A stretch of 64,000 nucleotides of DNA from Gammaproteobacteria bacterium. Its GTDB lineage: Bacteria > Pseudomonadota > Gammaproteobacteria > Arenicellales > UBA868. Below the pieces are notes generated by a model. The model did not search any database. It was not told the origin of the DNA and saw nothing but the letters and a program-made list of their open reading frames with translations. The position numbers were made by a program, and so were the translations under genes. Where the stretch lies: assembly GCA_022450155.1 (NCBI GenBank), contig JAKUQR010000013.1:1-64000 (forward strand), given 5' to 3'. Positions 42,009-55,741 of this stretch are shown here, one piece after another (within the stretch, counting starts at the first letter, position 1; each line of letters begins with the position of its first letter).

Positions 42009-44669
42009 TCAACCCAGCAGCTGGCGCAGCACAAATTGCAGGATCCCGCCATGATTGAAATATTCCCATTCCTTGGGAGTATCGATTCTAACAATCACCG
42101 AAAATCGCTTTATTCCACCCTCCGAATCTGTCGCTGTTACACCGATTTCCCTCATACCAGACTCAAGATCATCCAGATCGTATAGTTCGTGCCCGGACAG
42201 TCCGAGAACTTCACTTCCCTCGCCTTCTTGAAACTGCAACGGAAGTACGCCCATACCGACCAGATTCGAACGATGAATTCTCTCGAAGCTTTCAACCAGA
42301 ACAGCTTTCACACCTAACAATAAGGAGCCCTTGGCAGCCCAGTCCCGCGAAGACCCTGTGCCGTATTCTTTACCAGCAATTACCATCAGCGGCGTGCCTT
42401 CAGACCTATAGCGCATCGCTGCATCATAAATGGTCGCCTGCTCGCCACTTGGCTGATGGCAGGTCCATCCGCCTTCCGTACCGGGAGCCAGTTCATTGCG
42501 CAGGCGAATGTTGGCGAATGTGCCGCGTATCATCACCTCGTGATTTCCGCGACGCGATCCGTACGAATTAAAGTCGGCCTGGACTACATCGTGTGATCGA
42601 AGATAATCACCCGCCGGGCTGTCTGGACTGATTGCGCCGGCAGGGGAAATATGGTCGGTCGTGATACTGTCTCCAAGTTTGGCCAGAACACGGGCTCCGT
42701 GGACGCTCTGGATGCCAGGCACTTGCCGGGTCATGCCCTCGAAATACGGGGGATGCCGTACATAGGTTGACTCAGTGTCCCACTTAAACAGGCTTGAAGA
42801 ATCAACCTTAATCCCTGACCAGCGGGCATCGCCAGTGAATACATCCGAATAACGCGCCTGAAATAGCTCTCGGGTCACGTTACTGCTGATGACCTGTTCT
42901 ATTTCTGCCTGGCCAGGCCAGATATCGTGCAGATAAACGTCACGGCCATCGGCTGTGGTTCCGAGTGGATCTGTTTCAAAATCCACAGCCATAGTCCCTG
43001 CCAATGCATACGCGACTACCAAAGGTGGGGAGGCCAAAAAGTTCATTTTGACCTCAGCGTGTACTCTGCCTTCAAAGTTACGATTTCCCGAAAGCACTGA
43101 ACAGACCACAAGATCACCTGCCTGTATGGCTTCACTCACTGGGACCGGCAAAGGACCCGAATTCCCGATACATGTGGTACAGCCGTAACCCACTACATCA
43201 AACCCTAGCTGAGAAAGTGCATCGAGCAAACCGGCTTTGGCCAGATAGTCCGTCACTACCTTTGAACCGGGTGCAAGCGATGTCTTTACCCAGGGCTTGA
43301 CGTTAAGCCCGTGGGCCAGAGCATTTCTTGCTACTAGCCCGGCACTCACAATAACACCTGGGTTTGAGGTGTTTGTACAACTGGTGATCGCAGCGATAAC
43401 AATATGCTGATCTTTGAGATCGACCTGTTGTCCCTCTAACACGATAGATTGTGGGAACCCTGACTTACCTGATGAGACATCAATACAGGCTTCAGCGATT
43501 CTACTCTTTGCTTCTGACAGGCTGATCCGGTCCTGGGGGCGCTTAGGACCCGCAATACTGGGTACAACAGAAGACAATTCAAGATAAACACTGTCTGTGT
43601 ACTGTGCATAAGGCATGTACTCGTCTCTGAACATACCCTGCCGCCGGGCATAGGCTTCGACCAGCGCGATGTCCGATTCCGTTCGTCCGGTCAGCCTTAG
43701 GTAATTCAGTGTTCCCGAGTCAATCGGGAAAATGCCGCAGGTTGCCCCGTATTCAGGTGCCATGTTCGCAATTGTGGCCTGGTCAGCCAGGGACAAACAA
43801 TCAAGCCCGGAGCCGTAGAATTCAACAAACTTACCCACCACACCGTGTTGGCGCAGTATTTCCACCACTGTCAGTACCAGATCAGTGGCCGTGGCGCCGT
43901 CGGCCAGTTCCCCATGCAGTTCAAACCCCACAACGTCAGGTATCAGCATACTGATGGGCTGACCCAACATGGCCGCTTCGGCCTCAATACCGCCGACCCC
44001 CCACCCCAGAACACCAAGCCCGTTGACCATGGTGGTATGCGAATCCGTCCCCACAACCGTGTCAGGATAGGCCTGAAGCACACCGTCCACCTTTCGACTG
44101 AATACCACGCGAGCCAGGTACTCGATGTTAACCTGGTGAACAATCCCTGTTGACGGTGGTACGACACTGAAGTTACTGAAAGCCTGCTGACCCCATCTCA
44201 GGAAAGAATACCGTTCGCGGTTACGGCTGTATTCAAGCTCCGCATTGAGATCCAGGGATTGGGCTGACCCGAAATGATCCACCATGACAGAGTGATCTAT
44301 TACCATGTCAGCCGGCGACAAAGGATTGATGCGATCAGGATTACCACCAAGTTCCGTCATAGCCTCACGCATGGCAGCCAGATCTACCACTGAAGGCACG
44401 CCGGTTAAATCCTGCATCAATACTCTGGCAGGCGTATAAGCGATTTCAGATGCCGCACCTGCCTGGAGATCCCATCCGGCCAGCGTACGGATATCCTTTG
44501 CACTGACACTGGTATCGTCTTCGTTACGGAGCAGGTTTTCCAGCAGAATCTTCAGCGAGTAAGGCAACCGTGCAATATCATACTCATCATTAAGCGCATC
44601 GAGCGCCCGAATCTCGTAAGACTTGTCCCCGACCTCGAGCATTTCACGTGAACCGAACGTGTCTTTCAT
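42009..44669 (-). CDS. acnA: Aconitate hydratase A
   Basis: The 886-residue [4Fe-4S] enzyme of the TCA cycle isomerises citrate to isocitrate. AcnA/IRP-type motifs are [38 protein letters not shown] and [12 protein letters not shown] with the three cluster cysteines, and [12 protein letters not shown] and [16 protein letters not shown] in the swivel domain. The ATG at 44669 has AGGAG 5 bases upstream. The 21 extra residues possible from 44732 are not family-like. It can also bind mRNA in some bacteria when the cluster is lost. Confidence 0.96.
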   Translation of the reverse strand: MKDTFGSREMLEVGDKSYEIRALDALNDEYDIARLPYSLKILLENLLRNEDDTSVSAKDIRTLAGWDLQAGAASEIAYTPARVLMQDLTGVPSVVDLAAMREAMTELGGNPDRINPLSPADMVIDHSVMVDHFGSAQSLDLNAELEYSRNRERYSFLRWGQQAFSNFSVVPPSTGIVHQVNIEYLARVVFSRKVDGVLQAYPDTVVGTDSHTTMVNGLGVLGWGVGGIEAEAAMLGQPISMLIPDVVGFELHGELADGATATDLVLTVVEILRQHGVVGKFVEFYGSGLDCLSLADQATIANMAPEYGATCGIFPIDSGTLNYLRLTGRTESDIALVEAYARRQGMFRDEYMPYAQYTDSVYLELSSVVPSIAGPKRPQDRISLSEAKSRIAEACIDVSSGKSGFPQSIVLEGQQVDLKDQHIVIAAITSCTNTSNPGVIVSAGLVARNALAHGLNVKPWVKTSLAPGSKVVTDYLAKAGLLDALSQLGFDVVGYGCTTCIGNSGPLPVPVSEAIQAGDLVVCSVLSGNRNFEGRVHAEVKMNFLASPPLVVAYALAGTMAVDFETDPLGTTADGRDVYLHDIWPGQAEIEQVISSNVTRELFQARYSDVFTGDARWSGIKVDSSSLFKWDTESTYVRHPPYFEGMTRQVPGIQSVHGARVLAKLGDSITTDHISPAGAISPDSPAGDYLRSHDVVQADFNSYGSRRGNHEVMIRGTFANIRLRNELAPGTEGGWTCHQPSGEQATIYDAAMRYRSEGTPLMVIAGKEYGTGSSRDWAAKGSLLLGVKAVLVESFERIHRSNLVGMGVLPLQFQEGEGSEVLGLSGHELYDLDDLESGMREIGVTATDSEGGIKRFSVIVRIDTPKEWEYFNHGGILQFVLRQLLG

Positions 44670-44789
44670 CACATCTCCTAACAATGGAGTTAACAATAGT
44701 GCGGCTCTGGCTGGGCCAGCCGCCCTTCGCACGATAACGATACAAGGCAGATTGTATCTTAGCGCTGAATCTCTTTTCCTAAAATAGGA

Positions 44790-48012
<3,223 letters not shown>

Positions 48013-48013
48013 G

Positions 48014-51000
48014 TCATTGTGCGACTATCTCTACAGCTTCTTCGATATCGACTGAAACGATGGAAGATACACCAGGTTCACCCATGGTTACACCAAGAAG
48101 CACATCTGAGGATTCCATTGTAATCTTGTTGTGCGTTATCACAATCAGCTGTGAGCGTTCCGAAAGGGTCCTTAGGGTCTGACAATATCGAACGACATTC
48201 GCATCATCAAGAGGCGCATCAACCTCATCAAGAATACAAAAAGGGGCCGGATTGAGGCGAAACAGTGCGAACAACAAGGCGACTGCTGCCAGTGCCTTCT
48301 CTCCGCCTGAAAGCAGGTGGATCGTACTGTTGCGCTTACCGGGAGGCCTGGCCATCACTGTAACACCAGCAGTCAGATAGTCTCCATCAGTAAGTTCGAG
48401 GACGGCCTTTCCTCCTCCAAACAATCGTGGGAAATATTCGGTGAATCCGATGTTCAAATTATCAAATGTCTGTTTAAATCTATGCCGGGTTTCTTTATCG
48501 ATTTTTTTGATCGCATTCTCGAGCGTGTCAATAGCCTCAACAAGGTCAGCATGTTGTTTATCCAGATAGCTCTTGCGTTCAGATTGCTCGTCAAATTCTT
48601 CAATGGCTACAAGATTTACAGGCCCTATCCCGGAGATTTTTTCACCCAGCTGTTGAGATTTCTCCGTCCAGAGAGATTCTTCGGCGTCTTCCGGCAGTTC
48701 GGTCAGCAGTTCCTCAAGAACGTATTTGCTTGCTTCGATCTGCTCCCGCAGCGCATCAATCCGCACATCGAGTTCCTGCGCCTTTAATCGCTGCTCTTCC
48801 AATGCATCCCTGGTTACTGCGACCCTTTGTTCACATTCCGACACCAGTGCCTGTGTGTCTCGAAGATTTTCGTCAAACTGGGCGTAGTCATTTCTTGCAG
48901 CAGTCAACCTGTTTTCGACTTCGATCCTACTGTCGAGAAATTCGTCCAGCCGCTGTCTCAAAACCTGTTCTGGCTCGACACCAACACGTAACGTGTGTTC
49001 CAGCTCCCGATGACGGAAGGCAGTCTGTTGATGCTGCGTTGTCAGACGAGCCTGACCCACCTGAAGCGATTCAAGCGATGCCCGAACACCTTGAAGGTCG
49101 AGCTCGGCCCGATGCAGCTGATCTCGATTATCCTGTACTGCACGCCTAGCCTGAATCAGTACATCTGATACCTGCTGCTTTTCCTGCAGCAGGACTTCAC
49201 GATCACTGTCAACCGAACCGGTCTCATTTTCTGCCAAAGCGAGATTCCGACGGGCCTCATCAAGCCCCTCTCCTGTTTTACTGAGATCAGTGATGAGTTC
49301 TTCCATTTCGCCGGCAAGCTGATGTCGTCTGGTTTCAATCTGAGCAAATCGTGCTTCCTTATCAGCCAGAGACTGGCGGTGTATATCTCGCGTGAGGCGC
49401 AAACCGTGCACTTCCTGTTGCTGGGTCTGCTGTTGCTGTTCCAGAAGGCGAAACCGTTCGCGAACAGTGAGAAGTTCATCTTCCAGTGCCTGGGTGGCGG
49501 GTACGAGACAGGAAACCTCCGCGCGCAGTCCGTCTATTTCATCCTCCCTGGACAGCAGGCCTGTCTCGTTATCAGGTGCGCGTGGTGCTCGAACCCAGTT
49601 CTTCCCCACCACGGTTCCACAACGCGTCACTACACATTCGTGCAGTTTGAGTGTAGTTCGCCTCTGCATCGCTTCCGGCAGTGTCTCAGCAATATAGACC
49701 CCAGCCAGCACCGACTGTAGATCATAGCGTGAACTGCGCACCTTGCTCGATAGGGTTTTGGAATCATCGCTAATTTCGAAAATTTGGCCGGACTCAATGA
49801 AAAACAAATTGCTGGCTGGCAGCGCAGTTTCATCGGCAATGGTATTTTCTATACTGCCAACACCCAGCCCAGCAAGTCGATTCCCTAACAGCGCATCAGC
49901 GGCAGCCTCCCATCCATCGGCAACTTTGACCTCCTCTGCGAGCCTGGGTGCGTGCGAAAGACCCCGGCGCACCAACCACTCCTGGTAACGATCGTCATGC
50001 TTCAGGGCCGACTCCTGCAGATCACTCAAACTCTCAAGACGACTGTTCGTCGCGTGCATGTTCTTCCGCCCCTCATCAACACGCTGAGCCAGGCTCTCTG
50101 CAGCCTGACGGCCATCCTCGATGCTTTGCGCGAGTCTCTGAAAATCAGCCCGCCTGTCCTCAACTTCCTGGTCATGTTGCTGAGAGACCGTTCTCGTTCC
50201 CTCCACATCAAGCTGCTCCTCTTCCTCAAGGAGTTTTAGACCTTCCTCATCTAGACGAGCCAGTCTCTCCTGTGTTTTTTTATCTACTGATTCGAGTTGT
50301 TCTATCCGCGTACGCTGCACCTCCTGATTCATGGCAGGTTCAGCCGCTTGCTGGGTAAAGTCGTGCCAGCGCTCCTGCCAGTCCTCGAATTGCTGCTCTG
50401 TATCCAGCAGATGCTGCTGAGTGGATTCGAGGGCTGATTCCCGACTGGTGCGCAGCCCTTCACTGCGAGACACCAGATCTTCCAGCTTCTGGCGTTCCAG
50501 TGAATCCTGCTCCAACTGTGTACCGATTGCTGCCAAGTCAGTGGTCAATCGATCCAGCTCAGCTCGCTGCTGCTGCTCAGTTTCGCGGGTGTGCTCTATC
50601 TTCTGTTCAATCGAGGCGACCTCAGCACCCAGCGTATAGAACTCTGCCTGAATGTCATTCACCAGTTTCTGGGCATCTGACTGCTGTGCGCGGATCTCTT
50701 CCACCGTGCTCTCAAGCGATCTCTGCTGAGCCAGTTCAGCTTCCACCTGATTTCTAGCCTGGGCCGTGCTCCTGTCTTGCTCTTCACTTCTCCGCTTCAT
50801 CGTGGCATAACGCACAGCAAGTAACTGACCATTGACAACCCGTTCTTCATCGCGAAGCTTCTGATAGCGCCGGGCAGCCTGGGACTGGCGCTGTAGCCTG
50901 CGTAGCTGACTCGCGAGTTCACTTCGAATATCCTCGATCCGGTCAAGATTTTCTCGTGTGTGCCGAATGCGCGTCTCAGTTTCGCGGCGCCGGTCTTTGT

Positions 51001-51517
51001 AGCGGGTAATGCCAGCAGCTTCTTCAACGAAGCTGCGAAGTTCCTCAGGACGGGCCTCTACAATCCTTGAGACCATGCCCTGTTCGATGATGGAATAGGA
51101 ACGGGCACCCAAACCGGTACCGCGAAAAAGATCCGTTATGTCCCTTCGGCGACAGCGCGCGCGATTTATCTGGTATTCAGAAGTACCGTCACGGGACAAG
51201 GTGCGCCTGACAGATATTTCAGCAAACGCAGAATATGCATCAGGCGCCGTGCCTTCACTGTTGTCAAACAGCAGTTCTACTGAAGCCTTGCCGACAGGCT
51301 TCCGGGTGGAAGAACCGTTAAATATGACATCTGACATGCTCTCACCGCGGAGGTTGCGGGCGGATGCCTCACCCATAACCCAGCGCACCGCATCAATGAC
51401 ATTAGACTTGCCACAGCCGTTCGGGCCAACTATTCCAGTAAAGTCAGCCGGAATGGTAATAGATGTAGCGTCTACAAAAGACTTAAACCCAGAAAGATTG
51501 AGTGTCTTAAGGCGCAT
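48014..51517 (-). CDS. smc: Chromosome partition protein SMC
   Basis: The 1167-residue ATPase has Walker A G-P-N-G-C-G-K-S-N (31-39), two long coiled coils (about 165-500 and 660-1000) around a hinge at ~505-650 (with D-A-L-L-G-N-R-L-A-G-L-G-V), signature L-S-G-G-E-K-A-L-A-A-V and Walker B F-C-I-L-D-E-V-D-A-P-L-D-D-A-N. It condenses and organises the chromosome with ScpA/ScpB. Presence of SMC rather than MukBEF separates this organism from the enteric/Vibrio group. It is the first gene of smc-zipA-ligA. Confidence 0.97.
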   Translation of the reverse strand: MRLKTLNLSGFKSFVDATSITIPADFTGIVGPNGCGKSNVIDAVRWVMGEASARNLRGESMSDVIFNGSSTRKPVGKASVELLFDNSEGTAPDAYSAFAEISVRRTLSRDGTSEYQINRARCRRRDITDLFRGTGLGARSYSIIEQGMVSRIVEARPEELRSFVEEAAGITRYKDRRRETETRIRHTRENLDRIEDIRSELASQLRRLQRQSQAARRYQKLRDEERVVNGQLLAVRYATMKRRSEEQDRSTAQARNQVEAELAQQRSLESTVEEIRAQQSDAQKLVNDIQAEFYTLGAEVASIEQKIEHTRETEQQQRAELDRLTTDLAAIGTQLEQDSLERQKLEDLVSRSEGLRTSRESALESTQQHLLDTEQQFEDWQERWHDFTQQAAEPAMNQEVQRTRIEQLESVDKKTQERLARLDEEGLKLLEEEEQLDVEGTRTVSQQHDQEVEDRRADFQRLAQSIEDGRQAAESLAQRVDEGRKNMHATNSRLESLSDLQESALKHDDRYQEWLVRRGLSHAPRLAEEVKVADGWEAAADALLGNRLAGLGVGSIENTIADETALPASNLFFIESGQIFEISDDSKTLSSKVRSSRYDLQSVLAGVYIAETLPEAMQRRTTLKLHECVVTRCGTVVGKNWVRAPRAPDNETGLLSREDEIDGLRAEVSCLVPATQALEDELLTVRERFRLLEQQQQTQQQEVHGLRLTRDIHRQSLADKEARFAQIETRRHQLAGEMEELITDLSKTGEGLDEARRNLALAENETGSVDSDREVLLQEKQQVSDVLIQARRAVQDNRDQLHRAELDLQGVRASLESLQVGQARLTTQHQQTAFRHRELEHTLRVGVEPEQVLRQRLDEFLDSRIEVENRLTAARNDYAQFDENLRDTQALVSECEQRVAVTRDALEEQRLKAQELDVRIDALREQIEASKYVLEELLTELPEDAEESLWTEKSQQLGEKISGIGPVNLVAIEEFDEQSERKSYLDKQHADLVEAIDTLENAIKKIDKETRHRFKQTFDNLNIGFTEYFPRLFGGGKAVLELTDGDYLTAGVTVMARPPGKRNSTIHLLSGGEKALAAVALLFALFRLNPAPFCILDEVDAPLDDANVVRYCQTLRTLSERSQLIVITHNKITMESSDVLLGVTMGEPGVSSIVSVDIEEAVEIVAQ

Positions 51518-51917
51518 TAACCCAGCTTATTTGTTTTACGGGCATCGGGAATATGTCGGGATCCATCACATGCGACTGCTCGCGGCTGGTGGTCAGCACC
51601 ACAGCCATCGCAATAATACGCTGTTAGAATTATCTGATCTAAACTGGCATTACATTATATCTGAACTTGCCCGTTTCGCAGCCAGAACTTTGCTGTTTCC
51701 CGGCAGCTAGGGGGAGCGACGCCGCCACGTTGATTTCCCAGTGTCAAACCGTAGACCCAACCTGGCGTGAACAAAATTCAGTAGATATTTGCTGCCGTAG
51801 GTCCCAGTCAACAATAGTTGCACACCAGAGGTCACTCTGGTATAACGGCCCGCTTTCGAGAGAACGGCGCATCGAGCCCCGAGCTTGTATTTTTATCTCA
51901 TTGGAGCAATTTTCTAG
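51518..51917. other. Divergent intergenic region (smc / dksA)
   Basis: 400 bases with no gene. It carries a good sigma-70 promoter for dksA (51818-51846) and must also hold an smc promoter. Short frames on either strand have no ribosome binding site. Confidence 0.6.
51818..51846 (+). promoter_or_regulatory. Sigma-70 promoter of dksA
   Basis: TTGCAC (51818-51823) and TATAAC (51841-51846) are separated by exactly 17 bases. The spacer contains a perfect 7-bp dyad ACCAGAG/CTCTGGT (51824-51830 and 51835-51841, the last base shared with the -10), a possible operator. A start near 51853 would give a leader of about 65 bases before the dksA ATG. Confidence 0.75.
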
Positions 51918-52355
51918 ATGGCCACAACAAAAACCAAACTCGCAGAACTGGTCCATGGCATCAAGCCCTATCGTGCCAAAAAGCGGGAACAATACATGAA
52001 CGACAGCCAGCAGGGGCACTTCAAGGCAATCCTAAGTGCCTGGCGACAGGAACTGATCGACGATACCGAAAGGACAGTGGTGACCATGCAGGATGAGTCG
52101 ATTAACCTGCCCGATCCCAATGATCGCGCGACACAGGAGACCGACCGTTCATTTGAACTGAGAACCCGTGACCGTGAGCGCAAACTGATCAAGAAAATTG
52201 AAGAGTCCATCGGAATGATCGGCAGTGGCGACTACGGCTATTGTGACAGGTGTGGGGTACCCATCGGCATAAAACGACTGGAAGCACGCCCTACGGCCAA
52301 TCAGTGCATCGACTGTAAGACTCTCGATGAAATCCGGGAAAAACAACTCGCCTGA
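51918..52355 (+). CDS. dksA: RNA polymerase-binding transcription factor DksA
   Basis: The 145-residue protein inserts a coiled coil into the RNA polymerase secondary channel and acts with ppGpp. It shows the coiled-coil region (residues ~30-110, with [13 protein letters not shown] at its tip) and a complete four-cysteine zinc finger C-D-R-C...C-I-D-C, then a C-terminal helix. The tip Asp residues are kept. The start at 51918 has GGAG 11 bases upstream. Confidence 0.96.
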   Translation: MATTKTKLAELVHGIKPYRAKKREQYMNDSQQGHFKAILSAWRQELIDDTERTVVTMQDESINLPDPNDRATQETDRSFELRTRDRERKLIKKIEESIGMIGSGDYGYCDRCGVPIGIKRLEARPTANQCIDCKTLDEIREKQLA

Positions 52356-52463
52356 CATTGCGACTTCGTTATCGGTCAGCAGCAAAAACAGTTGTACAAC
52401 ACTGTCGCCTAGAAGGCTCTAGGCCGTACAATATACTGAGACGGCACACTACTCGGTCAGTAT

Positions 52464-53804
52464 ATGAGCAAGATGTTCGACCTCGTCATCAAAAACGCCC
52501 GAGTCGCACAACCAGACGGGTCTATCGTTAACTCTGATCTTGCCTGTAGAAACGGCAGGATCGACCGAATCGACCAGACAATTAGCGGCGCTGCCAGAGA
52601 AACTATTGACGCGTACGGTAATCTGCTGCTTCCCGGTGTAATCGATCCACAGGTCCACTTCCGTGAGCCGGGAGCCACCCACAAGGAAGACCTGGGGTCA
52701 GGTTCTCGTGCAGCCGTCAGAGGGGGTGTCACTAGCTTCCTGGAGATGCCGAACTGTAAACCCGCCACAATTGACCAGGCACAGCTGGATTGGAAATTGA
52801 ACCGGGCCGCGGAAACCTGCGTTGCAAATTACGGTTTTTTTATCGGTGCCACTCGGGACAACCTGCAATCCCTAAACACCACGCACCCTGCATGTGGAAT
52901 CAAGATTTTTATGGGGTCAAGCACAGGTGACCTGCTGGTCGATGATGATAAATCTCTTGACCGTATATTCTCCTCAGGTGAGCGCCTCATCGCGGTGCAC
53001 GCCGAAGATGAAGAACGCATCAATCAACGCACAGCCGCTATCCTATCTGACTCCAGCGGATCAGTAACCCATCAGCTTCACTCTGAAATTCGTGACCCAC
53101 AGACCGCCCTTATCGCCACGCAACGGGCGCTGGAACTGTCCGATAAATATGGGCGACGCCTCCACATTCTCCATCTGTCCACTGCAATCGAGGTCGAACA
53201 CCTGCGTCAGCACAAGGCTGCCCAGGTGAGTTGTGAAGTTATTCCCAATCACCTGTTTCTGAATACTGATGATTATGTCCGGCTCGGTGCCCGGGTTCAG
53301 ATGAACCCGCCGATTCGTGGCCCCAAAAACGCGGATTCTCTCTGGCGAGGCTTGAAAGACGGCATTATCGATTTCATCGCCACAGACCACGCGCCGCACA
53401 CACTTGAGGAAAAATCTAGGCCCTATCCCGACTCTCCGGCCGGGATGCCGGGCGTGGAAACTTCGCTTCCGCTAATGCTGACTCAGTTTAAGGCTGGGAA
53501 ATGCACACTAAAGCAGGTGCAGAACTGGATGAGTGTTGGACCTGCCGCGACATACGGCATTCCGAACAAAGGCTGTATAGCTGAGGGCTTTGATGCTGAC
53601 CTTGCGCTGGTCGATATGGATCGACGCCACCCGGTGAGGGACGAGGAAATGTTCAGCCGCGCAGGATGGAGTCCATACACCGGTCTGGAACTTACGGGAT
53701 GGCCTGTCTATACCATTGTAGGCGGACAGGTGGTCTTTGAGTCCGGCAGAATCCGGCCCGGCGTCCATGGTAAACCACTCACCTTCAGGCGACCCGGAAC
53801 CTGA
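52464..53804 (+). CDS. pyrC: Dihydroorotase, type I amidohydrolase, with Gln in place of first metal His
   Basis: The 446-residue amidohydrolase matches type I dihydroorotases, which close carbamoyl-aspartate to dihydroorotate in pyrimidine synthesis. Motifs are L-P-G-V-I-D-P-Q-V-H-F-R-E-P-G (60-70), F-L-E-M-P-N, H-I-L-H-L-S-T-A, V-I-P-N-H-L-F-L and A-T-D-H-A-P-H-T-L-E-E-K, with S-P-A-G-M-P-G-V-E-T. In the usual H-x-H box the first His is Gln63. Some accepted dihydroorotases share this Q-V-H variant, so activity with an altered metal site is likely. Other cyclic amidohydrolase functions cannot be excluded. A YheT-type gene starts 16 bases later. Confidence 0.87.
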   Translation: MSKMFDLVIKNARVAQPDGSIVNSDLACRNGRIDRIDQTISGAARETIDAYGNLLLPGVIDPQVHFREPGATHKEDLGSGSRAAVRGGVTSFLEMPNCKPATIDQAQLDWKLNRAAETCVANYGFFIGATRDNLQSLNTTHPACGIKIFMGSSTGDLLVDDDKSLDRIFSSGERLIAVHAEDEERINQRTAAILSDSSGSVTHQLHSEIRDPQTALIATQRALELSDKYGRRLHILHLSTAIEVEHLRQHKAAQVSCEVIPNHLFLNTDDYVRLGARVQMNPPIRGPKNADSLWRGLKDGIIDFIATDHAPHTLEEKSRPYPDSPAGMPGVETSLPLMLTQFKAGKCTLKQVQNWMSVGPAATYGIPNKGCIAEGFDADLALVDMDRRHPVRDEEMFSRAGWSPYTGLELTGWPVYTIVGGQVVFESGRIRPGVHGKPLTFRRPGT

Positions 53805-53820
53805 TTTTGCGAGTGGTGCC

Positions 53821-54852
53821 ATGATGACCACCTCAATGAATTCAGGTAAGGGTGGGGAGGTCTGTCCTGTATTCAAACCAGCCTGGTGGTGCCGACACCC
53901 ACACCAGCAGACGCTGTGGCCTATTTTTGCTCGCCGCCGACTCAAGGTCAATTATCATCGTCAACGTCTGGAACTCAAAGATGGGGACTTTCTTGATCTG
54001 GATTGGTCGGGCCCTGTTGATCATGACAGACCCGTAGTTCTGGTACTTCACGGCCTGGAAGGATCTTCACAATCGCACTACATACGCGGGTTATGCTCAG
54101 TCCTCAGCCAGCATCAGTTCCGCACTTGCGTAATGCACTTTCGGGGTTGCAGTGGAGAAAATAACCGACTCCCCAGGACCTATCACGCCGGCGAAACCAA
54201 CGACCTAGATTACGTGATACGCTGGCTTCATCGACACAATCCGGACGTGCCCTTGTTTGCCGTAGGTTACTCTCTGGGCGGAAACATGCTCCTGAAACTG
54301 CTTGGACAGAAAGACCCGGAAATCCCCTTGGCAGCAGCTGCAGCAATTTCGGTTCCCTTCGAACTGTCACAGTGTGCATCACGATTGGAAAAGGGTCTCT
54401 CAAGGCTTTATCAACACTGGCTGGTAGGGTCAATGAAGAAAACCGCCATTAGGAAAGCCTATCAGCACAATACCGGTCTGAATATACCCGCTCTGCTTAA
54501 GACTCGAACTTTTCGCGAATTCGACAACCTGGGCACCGCACCCCTCCATGGATTCCGCGATGCTGAACACTACTATGCTACTGACAGCTGCCGACAGTAT
54601 TTGCTGCGCATCACTACACCAACGTTAATCGTTCAAGCCAAAGATGATCCTTTCATGACCCAGGATCTATTACCTGAGGAGCACGAACTCGGTCCAGGTA
54701 TCCGATTGGAGCTCAGTGACAGAGGCGGCCACACAGGTTTTGTTGAAGGACACTTTCCTGGTCGGTCACGATATTGGCTGGAAATTCGACTTGCACGTTT
54801 CTTGACTCAGGCTAACTCAACCCGGACCGCACGTCGATCAGAGAACGCCTGA
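53821..54852 (+). CDS. yheT: YheT-family alpha/beta hydrolase
   Basis: The 343-residue protein has the YheT layout: H-P-H-Q-Q-T-L-W-P near the start, D-G-D-F-L-D-L-D-W, V-L-V-L-H-G-L-E-G-S-S-Q-S-H-Y, F-R-G-C-S-G-E-N-N-R-L-P-R-T-Y-H-A-G-E-T, the nucleophile elbow G-Y-S-L-G-G-N, and a late D-D-P-F and G-G-H-T-G-F. It is a predicted esterase with no proven substrate. The ATG at 53821 is the first start after the dihydroorotase stop. Its 3' end overlaps the convergent recR by 46 bases. Confidence 0.9.
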   Translation: MMTTSMNSGKGGEVCPVFKPAWWCRHPHQQTLWPIFARRRLKVNYHRQRLELKDGDFLDLDWSGPVDHDRPVVLVLHGLEGSSQSHYIRGLCSVLSQHQFRTCVMHFRGCSGENNRLPRTYHAGETNDLDYVIRWLHRHNPDVPLFAVGYSLGGNMLLKLLGQKDPEIPLAAAAAISVPFELSQCASRLEKGLSRLYQHWLVGSMKKTAIRKAYQHNTGLNIPALLKTRTFREFDNLGTAPLHGFRDAEHYYATDSCRQYLLRITTPTLIVQAKDDPFMTQDLLPEEHELGPGIRLELSDRGGHTGFVEGHFPGRSRYWLEIRLARFLTQANSTRTARRSENA

Positions 54853-55424
54853 TTGAGGGTGTTGGCATCCATATATTCAAGTTCACCCCCTACTGGGACA
54901 CCACGGGCCAGACGACTGATCTGGACTTCATATTTCGCCATGAGATCCGACAGATAATCGGCTGTAGCCTCCCCTTCAATGGTCAGGTTGGTCGCCAGAA
55001 TGACCTCTCGTACCGGATAGTCCAACAGAACTTTCAATAGATGCTGTACTGCGAGATCGTCTGGGCCGATACCATCAAGTGGTGAAAGGTGCCCCATCAG
55101 AACCAGGTAATAACCAGAGAAGGCACCCGCCTGCTCTATAATGGCCAGGTCGGCCGGGGTCTCAACAACACACAACAGGCTCTCATCGCGTTTCCCAGAT
55201 GTACATATTGCACACAGATCCTCTTCACTGAAATTGTTGCATCGTGCACAGTGCCTGACGGTGGACACTGCTTCGGTGAGGGCCTCAGCAAGTTGACTGG
55301 CACCATCCCGATCTCGCTCGAGAAGATAGAAAGCCATCCGCTGGGCTGTCTTGGGACCCACACCTGGCAGGCGCCGAAGCGCACGCTTCAGCTGTTCAAT
55401 TGCGCGACCTTCCTTCATAGTCAA
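54807..55424 (-). CDS. recR: Recombination protein RecR
   Basis: The 205-residue protein acts with RecO/RecF in loading RecA at gaps. It has the N-terminal helix-hairpin-helix ([11 protein letters not shown]), a four-Cys zinc finger (C-A-R-C...C-A-I-C) and a Toprim domain (V-V-E-T-P-A-D-L). The ATG overlaps the ybaB stop by 4 bases. The order dnaX-ybaB-recR is conserved in gammaproteobacteria. Confidence 0.96.
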   Translation of the reverse strand: MTMKEGRAIEQLKRALRRLPGVGPKTAQRMAFYLLERDRDGASQLAEALTEAVSTVRHCARCNNFSEEDLCAICTSGKRDESLLCVVETPADLAIIEQAGAFSGYYLVLMGHLSPLDGIGPDDLAVQHLLKVLLDYPVREVILATNLTIEGEATADYLSDLMAKYEVQISRLARGVPVGGELEYMDANTLNQAFSDRRAVRVELA

Positions 55425-55741
55425 CCGGGAATGTTCAGCCCGGGTATATTGAGCCCTGACGTCAACCCACTCATTTTATCCTGGCTTGCCTGCTCGACAC
55501 GCCGTACTGCATCGTTCACTGCAGCTGCGACCAGATCTTCCAGTACTTCCTTGTCATCACTGATCAAACTATCATCAATCTTGATACGCCGGACATCGTG
55601 CCGACATGTCATGACCACCTCCACCAGCCCGCCACCAGACGTCCCAGTGACCTCTATCTGAGCCAGCTCTTCCTGTGCTTTCTTGAAGTTCTCCTGCATG
55701 GCTTGCGCCTGCTTCATAATATTTTCCAGCGGTCCTTTCAT
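55421..55741 (-). CDS. ybaB: YbaB/EbfC nucleoid-associated protein
   Basis: The 106-residue DNA-binding protein has the family pattern [30 protein letters not shown] and [16 protein letters not shown]. The Met/Gly-rich tail ends in two copies of L-N-I-P-G. It forms dimeric DNA tweezers. It overlaps dnaX upstream and recR downstream by 4 bases each, so the three genes are translationally coupled. Confidence 0.95.
   Translation of the reverse strand: MKGPLENIMKQAQAMQENFKKAQEELAQIEVTGTSGGGLVEVVMTCRHDVRRIKIDDSLISDDKEVLEDLVAAAVNDAVRRVEQASQDKMSGLTSGLNIPGLNIPG

Noticed and set aside
44670-44732. 21-residue N-terminal extension of AcnA
   Set aside because: Family alignment starts at M-K-D-T-F, which has AGGAG just upstream.
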